DNA from: Xiphophorus maculatus
Lineage: Eukaryota; Chordata; Actinopteri; Cyprinodontiformes; Poeciliidae
Length of the DNA stretch: 64,000 nucleotides
NCBI RefSeq assembly: GCF_002775205.1
Contig: NC_036460.1
Span: 22,214,751-22,278,750, forward strand
Direction of reading: 5' to 3'
Position numbers and translations under genes: made by a program. This document shows positions 15,001 to 27,000 of this stretch, piece after piece. Position 1 is the stretch's first letter, and each line of letters opens with the position of its first letter. Under the pieces are notes generated by a model. The model worked only from the letters and a program-made list of their open reading frames with translations, was not told where the DNA came from and did no database searches.

Positions 15001-18000
15001 AATGACACAGCAAGAGAAGAAAAACAGTTTGTGATTTTAGTCCAAGATCCCAATCCACAGAGGAGTGCATTAAATTAACTTTCTATGCTTCCTGTTTGTG
15101 TCAGCATGTATGCTAGTTCAATTTTATCTGAGATACTTTCTTTTCCCCCTTTAACCTTTGAAACACAAGACATTTCCAAATGGGTGTTGTTGTTTTTTTT
15201 CCCCCTCAGGCTTTGTCTTCAGCACTTCAGGTTTCTGGGGAAACGCCACATAGCCAGGTATGTCCATGTCTCTCTTTGCTTTCTTCTCAATTGATGTTGT
15301 TCACATGCTTTCTTCACAAAGCTACTGATATGGCGAAAAAAGAAAAAAAAAACCTATTACCTGCTGCAGCTGAGAGTTTCCACACCCTCGACCACCTGAT
15401 ACATAATTCATATAATCATGGTTGCACACATGCATAAATGCAGCCGCATTCAGACGTGTTGGAGCACACACAAATAAATTAATCGGGCACGGTCGGGCAG
15501 AAATCCTAATATGTGCTTTGCATGCGTGTGCATGCTCGTGGATGAGCTTCACGAGAAGAAGATGGATAAGGAGGGAATAAGACGGAAAGAAGGGGGGAGG
15601 TGAAACTCCTGGATCGTGCTGCGAGGAAAGAATCACTGCTGGATTTTGCGCTGTAGGAGTTGGAAAGCTCAGGATGGGGGTTGAGATGTGACTGTCTGCT
15701 CTTGTTGGAGCAGAGCCACTGGCACTGCAAGACCCTTCCATCTTTTGGTTCCTTGCAGCTAATTAAATTAACCGTCTTTTTCCTTTCAGCAGTAGGACTC
15801 AGATGTGTAAGCCCTACAAAACAAAAAGACTGAATGAACACACTGACTTTCCGTATGCGGAGGCATTAACTGAATATGAATAGCTGGGAGGCTCTCGGTC
15901 GTGGCTAAGCTAGCTGCTTAACATTCGTCTGTAATGCCAGGCCATCGGAGGATTCACCACCGTACGCCTGTGTATGTATCAGTGTCTGCCTTTCTAAGTG
16001 CCTGGCTGAGTCAGTGTGGGCACCGGTTGTAGGTCAGGAGGGGTGAAGTACATGAGCAGTGTGTAGCCAACCTGCAAGCCAGACAACAATATAGGCTTCA
16101 AGTCTTGGCACATTGTATTAAGTCATCCAGAGGGGGAACTGTGTCCAGGTTTGACATTAAAATCCTTTCATAATACTCACATAGTGCAAAATCCAGCAGT
16201 TATAAGAGATGCAACAAGAATTTTGTAGCCAGTTTCTAAACCTCCTATTTTTGTAAAGTTTTGACCTACATATGGATTTTTCTTCTTAAGTTAAGCCTCA
16301 TATAAGAAGTCATTCATTCTTTAGTGTCAAAGTGGATGTAACATTATGACTCATGCAGAAACAATCACTTTAAAACAGCGTTTTACTGGTCCTTTAAAGA
16401 AAGACTAAAAGACGTATACCTTCTGTTGAGGCCAGCGTTACTAAGACAGCAGTTTCCATTTATACTCCAGAGTGTTGATCCTTAGCTCTGAGATTTCCAA
16501 ATGGTCGCCAACATTTCCAAATTCAACATATTCTATAGCAGACAGATGTTGGAACAGGAAACCAGTTCCAACTGTTATCTGCTGCAGTCTTTCTCTCAAC
16601 TTGAATGTACTTCAGACGTGACCCGCAAAGTCATAGAAAGTGCAGTTTCCTTTAAAATAGTTTTGTCCATATCTTACCCTTATGCGTACCCAGACTTTGT
16701 TTTACACACCATATTGACACTGAAAACTACCTCCAATATCCCCCTAATGTTCATATTTTGGAAAAGAATTGTTTGCCAAGTTATGCTTTCCTAAACAGTT
16801 TAGCTAACTCCCAATCTGCATTATCACGACCCTAAAAGAAGAATGGCTATCTACACTATCTGACACATTAATAAAGTAATGTCACTGTTAAACATTGTAC
16901 CGTAAGCTGCATCATATTGCATGTCTCCCCCCAGGTTTGTGCATGGTGACCATCCATGTTGGTGCACGTGTATGATGTATTGCATCAATCGAGCACTTAT
17001 CTGTGTTTACTTGATTGCTTTTCCTGTGTTGATGTATAGTTATGTATTTTTTTTTCTCACCGATGGTGCATGGAATCCTCTGTTCTGTGAATCCATCTGC
17101 AACATTTCCATATCCTTTTTTTTGTTGTTTTACAAAGGCAGCAAGTGTTTACCTAGACAAACCTACGCTGAGGTCAGGTATCTGATTGCTGGCATTCAGC
17201 ATGATCAAATACATATGTATTAATTCTGACGCTGATATTTGTATTACATTAATGCAAACTCTAACCTTTTGTTCATCACTTCAGTTCTGTAGGTTTATAC
17301 TAATGGCAAACTAAAACAATTGATTTTCCATCTGGCTGACCTTCCACTCTGTACGAGCTGAATTTTGTTTTCCAACTCCAGCTGCTCTCTCATCCTACCA
17401 AGGTCAATTTTGCAGATCTTGAATGCTTTTTTGCGTTTCATTTTGCTTTGCTGGGGAAAAAGAAAACACACACATTGTGAGCCAGCTGCTATACCTATGT
17501 AAGGCCACAAAAGAGCCAAAAGCTCTCTGATGTGCATCGCGTTTACATAAAGGGCTTTAATTGATTATATAAGCAAGCAACGACACCTGTTAGCTTGCCA
17601 CTCAGTTAGGATCACTGACTGATAAATGATGGACATAAAAAACATTGATTGCTTTAACTACAGTAACTAACGTTAGCTGTGATGTGGTTGGCTTGTGAAC
17701 AGGAAGCTAGCAGCGGCAGTAAAGCTGGCCCAGGCAACCCAGGCCAATGGCACCCTGAAGGGCTCTAGCAACCCCTCCCAGTCCTCTCAACCCTCGAGCC
17801 TCTTCCCACAATGGTAATCATCCTCCACCTCAGCCATGATGATGATTATGATGATGACGATGAGCTAAGACGAAGATGCTGAGTCTTTGGTTACTCAAAG
17901 TGCTCTTGGTCTTAATGATGTCTGGTTGGCTTTAATAAAAAGAAACCATAGAAAATGCAACTATAGATGAAATTTACAAGTAGATACATTTTTAAAAATA

Positions 18001-21000
18001 TTTTTTTTTTGCTTTATGTATATTCATTTTTTTTTATATCACTGTGTTTCCATGCCACATATTGTAGCTGTGTTTTGAGCATGCCCCTCCTCACAGCTAT
18101 TGACTATGTGTTGTTAGTATTTAATATGTTGCATAAACTTTTCTTTTTCGCTGTAGGTTAATTCCTATAGCTACAGTTGTTTAATTTCTAAAACATGCCT
18201 GGTGCTGTCATCCCCAGGATGGCCTCTGGAGGGGAAGGCCACCGACATGCTCGCTCCCAGACCATGCCCATCATCAGGGGCAAGAACGCTCTCATGAACC
18301 CAAAGCTGCTGCAGATGATGGAAACAGGTAAAACACAGACAGAGGATTATAATGCTGCTTTTGGTGGATTGAAATTACATCCCGCGCTCGATTCTGTTTG
18401 TAGATGGGAGCATCCAGGAAGGTGACACGCTGAGTCCCACAGACATTGAGGCCAACTTGTCCACAGAAGTGGCTCTCACCGTGCTGGATGTACTAGAGCT
18501 CTTTGTTCACCATCATAAGGTCTGCATCATGCTGCACAGCCAAAGCTACAACATATTGCCTGTATATTTATCAGTTTTCTTTGTTTCTTATGTAAAATCA
18601 GATGACGTTTTGTACAAAACAGAAAAAAAAGGTTGAATTGTGGTAGCAAACGCTTAAACTATTTAGTGTAAATAAAGGCTTGTGTTGAATCCGGGAGGGA
18701 TTGTGGTGTAAATTATGGATTCAGCAGCATATTACCTAATCTTTTACTGCCACCCGGTGGCAAGAAAAAACTGTTTTGCACTTTCTGCACTTTTGTGCAT
18801 GAAAGGTTATGTGTCGTGTGGCTTTTTTGTTTTTGCACACTTCATTATTTTTGTGTTATGAAGGGAGTTAATTTTTAAAAAAATTACCGAAAAAAGAAGA
18901 GAAATGTGGATCAACAATCTACAGCTAAAAACAGGAGGAGCAGAAACTAACAATGCAAGAGTTTGCAGCGCCCACTTTCTTACAGGTAACGATGGCATCG
19001 TTTAATCATATTTCCAGATGTTTCATTGGACAGTTATTCAGAAGGACAAGCATTCATATGTAAGATAAGATATATTATTTTTATGCCCTAGCTTGACAGT
19101 CCCCAGAGAGCTAATGTTGTTAGCAGTCACGGACAGAAAATGTTTGTGCAGTGGGACTTTCATGCTAAAAAAATTTAAAAAGCTAAATAAATTAAATATA
19201 ACCTACCCAGCCATACAGTAACAGTGAGTTGTGACTATTCCCCCATATGGTTTGTGTCTGGCCACGAACCAGATGTGGCCAGACACAAACATGGGGGATC
19301 CTGTAGATCCCTGTGAATGGTTGACCTACACTGAACCTGAATCCATTGTCCTACAGCCACTCAACATTAAAATACAACTACAGCCTGAATTTGGGTTTAG
19401 AGAAGCCAAATAAATTATTTACCAGGAGATCCAAGCTCTTGTAACATGGATTAGCTTGTTATTAGCAAAAGCATTGTTATCATAGACTAATTACTTAAAA
19501 TAGCACAACTCACTACTCACCAGGCAGAAACAAGTCGACAGCCATTTAATGCTACTTTTGATCCAAAATGGTTGACCCAACCTGGAACTAAATAATTGTA
19601 TTCTCCAGGCTTTAGAAAACTTTCTTCTGGCTCTTCGTATAATATGAACTCTGCATCACCAGAATAGTTAAGTTATGTCGATCGTCTCGACATCTGGTAA
19701 ATCCTCAAGATTATAAGAGAAGTCTTTTTTAACCGAGATAATATGGATCATATCCTAAATATACGCATGTTTTCTAGAGGTGCCTCGTCTGTTTCAGCCT
19801 ATTTAGGGCATTAGCGTACTCCTTGTGTTCCATTTTGCTTTTGTTTTGAACCGGAGAAATCCACTTCCGGACCGCCATCTGAATTTCGCGGGTCAACCGG
19901 GTCACGTGTCTGAAACCCAGCAATGAATACTCGGTGAGACCTCCACCAGGAATGAGATGAGATGGAGGTCAAAAATGGAAACAAGGCAATGCGGCTCCAA
20001 AACAGTCAAGTGGGATTATTGTTGATATTTTTAACTTATAAAATGAATGCATGCTGCAAAAATGATGATTATGTATATTTAATTTTGAAAATTGTATTAT
20101 TTTTTGCTCATTATTAATTGGGTTTATTTTTCTTCCATCTTCCAGAGTTGCACTCTCTTTCTTTTTTTCCCACAAATCCATAATTTGTTGCTGTTATTTC
20201 AAACATTTTTTGTCATATTCAATTTAATTCCCGACAAAATTAAAATATCTAAAATTACTTCCTTAAGTTTCAATGATATTGATTCCTATTATTAAATGTA
20301 GCTACCACAATAACACACAGTTTCTCCTTTATTCCTCTTACTTCATATAGAAGCAGTTGCTGCAGGATGAAGGGCAGAACACTTTGATGAAGAAGGTGCT
20401 GGACACCTACTTGCTCTTCTTTCAGATCAACCAATCAACTGCGACCCTGCGGCACGTCTTTGCTGCCCTCAGGCTCTTTGTGCAAAAGGTCCAGCAAGCC
20501 CCATTTAATTACACAAAAATGCATTCGAAGACTTCCCCTAGCTTCTCTCATGTGATGTTGGGTCTGACGGTCCTTTCGTTCTGCAGTTTCCCAGCGCATT
20601 CTTCCAGGGTAAGGCAGATCTGTGTGGCTGTCTGTGCCATGAGATCCTAAAATGCTGTAACCATCGATCCAGCTCCACCCAGACGGAGGCAGCTGCCTTG
20701 CTCTATTTCTTCATGAGGCAAAACTTTGAGTTTACAAAAGGCAAATCAATCGTCCGCTCACATTTGCAGGTCAGTGACACCCCCACCCCCTTGATTTACG
20801 GTAATGGAAGTACAAGGGATCTTCCAGAGCCACGCTGAGCCTCTGTCTCCACTGTAGGTTATCAAAGCAGTGAGCCAGCTGATCGCAGATGCTGGAATTG
20901 GAGGCTCGAGGTTTCAACAGTCCTTGGCCATCATTAACAATTTTGCCAACGGAGATGTGCCGCTCAAGGTAATGCAAGTTTAAGAGTTGTGTTATGGCCA

Positions 21001-24000
21001 TATGGGTTTTGAGAATCATCAACATTTTAAAATAAGGAATGTTCTTCTAATTCCTTCAGAACACACCATTCCCTGCTGAGGTGAAGGATCTGACCAAACG
21101 GATCAGGACGGTCCTGATGGCTACGGCCCAAATGAAGGAGCATGAAAAAGACCCAGAAATGTTGGTGGACCTGCAGTATAGTTTGGCTAACTCCTACGCC
21201 AGCACGCCTGAGCTCCGACGCACCTGGCTGGAGAGCATGGCCAAGGTTCACGTCCGCAACGGGGACTTGTCTGAGGTCAGACATCTCAAATTTTCTTTGG
21301 CTGATCTCACCTAAATGACTTTTGAAACACTTTCAATTTGGGATGTCTCGATTAGAATTTTTATTGTTTTTACCTATATGGATCTAAGTCATTTAGGGAA
21401 AGGCATCTGTCAATACCTAACTTCAGTCTTCAGTAGCTTTGAAGTGGAGTAACATACCAACCTAAATTTAATAAATTTTAAGTGTTATACATTAGTGTTA
21501 CAATTGAGTTCCACTTAACTAACTAACCAATGGTGAAATTGCTACAATAGTTTTTCCTGTTTGACATGTACTATAACAATGTACCATTTTGAGACTACAT
21601 TTATAAAGTCTTGGTTATGTCTGAGACCAAAAATAGTATATGCTAAGGTTTTTAAAGTTACGGTTTGAGACCTCTGAAACTTTCATATATAATATTTCTG
21701 TTCTTTGATTTTAGCTAAAGGAGATTTTTAGAAACTGTCCAAATTTATAAATCAAAAAACATTAGATTAATAGTCTATATAACATAAATAATGTAACTGT
21801 AATGGTTAATGTGGCTTATTGTTTTTGCAGCAGTAGAAAAACTTGTTTTAAAGAATTTTTATCATGCTATGTGGGTTTTTTAATTTTATGTTAATACCAT
21901 AAAACAGCTGTTCTGCTCCTTCTCACAAGGCTTTTATGCAGAGGGGTTAGCTAAAAAGCTAGGCACCGTTTACATGATTTTTCTGTTTCACTCATTTGTT
22001 ACATTGTTTTTTTAATCTATTTTATTTATTTTTTGGAACGTTTTACTGCATGTATCACCTTCTGCTGTACGATTGTACCTGAAAACTGCACTTGTTGATG
22101 TTTTTTTTTCTTAGGCTGCCATGTGCTACATCCACATCTCAGCCCTGATTGCTGAATCGCTGAAGAGGAGAGGTAAGTCCTGGCCACTTAAATTTAACAA
22201 GCTTTCTTTTGCAGCATGGTCTGCCTGTGTAACGTTTTGCCCAAAAATCTCTGCTTACTGAGCATCTATTTCTGTTCCTCTTTACTTACATGATAAGTTC
22301 TGCTAGTCTGTTAGCAGAACTTGTATTAAAATATGGCTGTATAATAAAAATATACAGCTATATATATATTTTTTTTTTAATCTGCAAACTGTTGTTCACA
22401 TTTAACACAATCATCAAAACTTTCAGACATAATTTCTTTCTAAAATTGTTGAAAATAGTGGAATATGTTCACAGTGGCTTAGTGCAGATGGCTAATGAAT
22501 TAAAGCTGATTTACTTTACTGCACAGTTATAGTGAAGATATTTAGCTCCGAATAACAGTCTTTTGATTTCTTGTAGAGCTCTAGGCTGATCTCTACATAT
22601 TCTCATTTGTTTCTTTGTCTTCACTCGCTCCTTTTGTCTGTGCACCCTCATATAAAGCCTGCATCTTTAGCCGAATGTGCCTGGCATCCATTTGCATGCG
22701 CTTCACTAACCGAGTCCATAGCTACTGTTGCTTAGTCGCTTTGTGAGTCTCGTCCTCGAGCGTAGAAGATCAAAGCAAGTGGACGCATATTTTTATAAAC
22801 CTGCTGGTCCTCCTTCCCTCCTACCAAACAGGCTACTGGAGAGCAGACAAAGCCGGAATGTCCTGTGTGTCCCCTGAAGAAAGCCCTGTCTTTAACTGTA
22901 GCTCCTTACTAACTTCCTCCCGAGATCAAGACAGTGAGTGTGTGCGCCTGGGGGCCTGCTGGGTGGAGGGACTGGGAGTTCACATAATCTGTTCTAATGT
23001 GTTGATATTGAAAGAAGAGTTGACTTATCAGGTGTTCTTTTTAACATCTTCTCTCCTGTAGGTTGTATCACTTTTGTCCAGATTAGGAATTAACATTTTA
23101 GCTTTGATGTCAGATAGCTTGTTTGAGGGAATAAAATGGCAGTCAATGCCTGCCCAGTGTTGTGCACACCAGTTTTGTTTGATAGGATATATAACCAAAA
23201 TATATTATAACTCACAATTTACACTGAATGATGTTCATTTTGTGTAAGGCAGCAAAAACGGACGCCTGATTATACATTAGATTTTATGCATGTGCTTCAC
23301 ATTTTGCCCTTTTTATAACCACAAATTTCAACTAGTTTTATTTGGGATTTTCATAAAACCCTAGAAAATACATTAACGTTTGTGGTTCTTGTCAAGAGAA
23401 AATGTGGAAAATGTTCAAGGACTTTGAAAACCTTTGCAATGGAACTGACTTCAATACCATTAGCACAAAACCTAAGTGGAAAATCTGAAGGTCTGTACTG
23501 CATATATTCTGAATTGCATGCCCTAATGTCAGTTTTACCTGTCTGTTACTCTAGCATCATTCTCCATGGGCTGGGCAGCATTTATGTGCATTAGCCCCAA
23601 TGTTAAGGAGGAAGGTGCTATGAAGGAAGATACAGGTACACAAGATACGCCATACACTGAGGTCAGTGTTCTTCTTTACAAAAAAAAAGATGATCATTTA
23701 TGGATAATAGTAGTTTAGTATTTAAAAAATAATATATTGGATTATGCTTTTAGGACACTTTGGTGGAGCAGCTGGAGCTGTGTGTGGACTACCTGTGGAA
23801 ATCTGAGCGATATGAGCTTATTGCAGACATAAACAAACCTGTGATTGCTGTTTTTGAGAAGAGGAGAGACTTCAAGGTAACGTTGAAGTTAAAGTCAAAG
23901 TCAAAATCTGTTTTCTGATTTTGAGAGTTTCGCTGTATTCGAACAAAATGTAGCAATAATCGGACTGCATCGTTGGATAGAAATGAATCAGATGGTGTTA

Positions 24001-27000
24001 CATTTTGAATATGGATTAGAAAAGCTTTATAATTTCAAACTTCCTTAAAATGATATTTGTTGTGAATTGGTGCCATATAAATAACCGCCATATCTGTCTA
24101 AGTTTGTGTGCTATTCCCTGTTTTCCGCAGAGACTGTCGGAGCTGTACTACGACATTCATCGCTCATATCTGAAGGTGACGGAGGTCGTGAACTCAGAAA
24201 AACGGCTCTTTGGACGCTATTACCGTGTGGCTTTTTATGGACAAGTGAGTGACAATTAATGTAAATTAAGGCACACACTGCTGACCATGCTAATATAAAC
24301 AGAATCGACTATAAAAACTCAGTGCTGGCTGGGAAAGTGTGGTTATGATTTCATGAGATGCTAATGGGCACCCAACTTCCGAAGCATAGACTTAACTCCA
24401 CAGCTACAATTACTGTGATTTAGGTAACATTCAAGTGTTACACTTTGCTTTGATTTGGTATCAATTCTGAGCTCTAAATACAGTCTGTTTAGACAAAATT
24501 AGATAGCTAAAATTTTCTCTGTAGTCAGAATCCTTAATCTCTCTGTTTGCTCTTTTCTTTTCTGTTTATCGTATTTTTAATTCAAGATTGCGGTAAGTCT
24601 CGAGTGCCCTTAAGTTTTCATTTCCCCTGGTGCTAATCAATCTTACCTCTGTTGTCCTTTTACCAATAATAACATCTGCTGCTCTGACCCTTTGAAAGGT
24701 TGTGTGACTCTTGTTGTGGTCCACCTTACTCCCCGTAACGCCTGACGATGAGGTCATTTTTTTCCCCTAAAACTTAAGACAGGTTGATGTCATGCACCCA
24801 CATTCGACACATTCAGCAAAACCTACTCACCTTTGACATCTGATCCCAATGTTGCTTTGAAAATGATCTTCCTACTCTTCCATCCAAAACTTAACAAACA
24901 TGCTGATAGGGCAGAGTGAAGTGCTTTAATACAATCATGTTTATTTGCAGCATCGTTGACTCAAGAAATGTGAATGAAGAAAGCAGTATGGTTTATCTAT
25001 GTTTTACTAATTAGTTATCTATATGTGTGATTTTAGGGCTTCTTTGAGGAGGAGGAGAGCAAAGAGTTTATCTATAAAGAGCCAAAGCTGACGGGTTTGT
25101 CTGAAATCTCCCAGAGATTACTCAAACTCTACTCTGACAAGTTTGGACCCGACAATGTGAAGATGATCCAGGACTCTAACAAGGTAACGGTAGAATTTTT
25201 CCATTGAAACAACAGTTTATCTACTTGGTTTTATTACATGTGGATGTGATCTAAAAATAAAATTGAGCAACCTCAACAAGTATTTGCACAGTTGGTAAAG
25301 ATTTGTAAAATGCCCTCACATAATTCTGTGTCTTTCCTGAAGTTGCCCATATCTACAGTCATAGCGAGATAACAAAGGTTTGATGAGAAACCACATTTAT
25401 CTTGCCACCACACACAGTGAGCATGACGACACGAGAGAAAGGATGACAAAGCTCAAATATCAATGTGAGAGAAAGTCAGCAAAGAATTATTTCATATTCC
25501 ATAGAGCTATGCTGAACACACCTGGAACAGCGTGATTTGGTCAAATGAAGCTAACTTTCCTGACTTGACTTTCCTGGTAACAAACCCTCCATCTGTGGTT
25601 GTCATGAAGCAAATAATTAATATGTAAAAAAGAACCTCATGCCTAATGTTGAGCATGTTGGAGGATACTGTGGGCATGTTTCTTTTACAAAGGTCCTGAT
25701 TAGAAGAGTACATGGCATCATAAACTCTAAAATATCAGGAAAATTTTAATAAAATATGACAGAATATGTCATATGTTGGTAAGCTTTAGAGGGAGTTGTT
25801 ATTTGATCTTTAAGTAGGGTAACATGAACAAATTAACACTGTAATAGTTTACCAAGGGGGCTGCAGTTGGTAGCACTGTTACCTTGCAGCAAGAAGGTCC
25901 TGGGTTCGATTCCCGGTCCAGGGTTTTTCTGCATGGAGTTTGCATGTTCTCCCTGTGCATGCATGGTTCTCTCTGTGTACTCCGGCTTCCTCCCACAGTC
26001 CAAAAACATGACTGTCAGCTCAGAGTCAGTCCAGGTGTTGTGGCTAGAAAGCTAGGTGGAGTCCTATTACTAAAGACAGTTGTATCAAGTACTGAGAGTA
26101 GGGTCCTGAAAATTTATCTCAGATAAAAAATTGGTTCAAAACATTCCCACATCATGCAACTGCAATAAAAAATGTCAATGTTGTACTAATTTTTATCTTT
26201 ATTAGTTTTGCCAACAAGTAGGAGCCATGTTTTTTTTCTCTCTAAAGTCTCACATTTTGTGCCTAATTTTCATTCAATACAGGTGAATCCTAAAGACCTG
26301 GAATCCAAGTACGCCTACATTCAGGTGACATATGTAGTGCCCTACTTTGATGAGAAAGAGCAACAAGACAAAAGAACAGATTTTGAGAGACACCACAACA
26401 TCAACCGCTTTGTGTTCGAGACACCCTTCACTCTGTCAGGAAAGAAACACGGAGATGTGGAGGAGCAATGCAAGAGACGCACCATACTGACCAGTTAGTG
26501 TTTGTTTATCCATTTGCCTATTTTCTGTTGTTTTTTTTTTTACCCCTCCAGGGGGTCTTTTGTGGGCTCTAGTGTCCCTTATATGATAGTAGGCTGACAG
26601 GAAACGGGGAAGGAGAGGGGGGAAGACATGTGGCAAATGTCGTCGGGTCCGGGAGTCGAACCCGCGACGGCCGCGTCGAGGACTCAAGGCCTCCAAATAC
26701 GGGTCGCGCTAACCGCTACGCCACCACGGCACGCCCCCTATTTTCTGTTTTTATGCTTGATGGCTGCTTTATGCTCAGCAATCTTTAATTCCAATAGTGA
26801 GCATTGAATGAAAAGCTTCTATGCCTGAAGTCTTAGTAAAACTTCTAAGTTTGTTAAACCTAAGATACTTTTTTGTTCTTCTGTTACATCTTGTTTCATT
26901 TTTTCTCTCCAAACATCTTTTGTAGTTGTGCAAATGAGAAGTTACAGAAAATACTCGAGTCTTTTGGCAAATTTGGCTAATGTTGGTGTGGCACTTTTAC

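Noticed and set aside
15322-15841. Minus-strand 139- and 111-codon overlapping ORFs
   Set aside because: Antisense in a dock8 intron, overlapping in two frames, Ser/Pro-rich without motifs or splice support.
25867-26055. Possible tRNA gene at the B-box motif
   Set aside because: No foldable acceptor or anticodon arms; the tail matches a common interspersed repeat.
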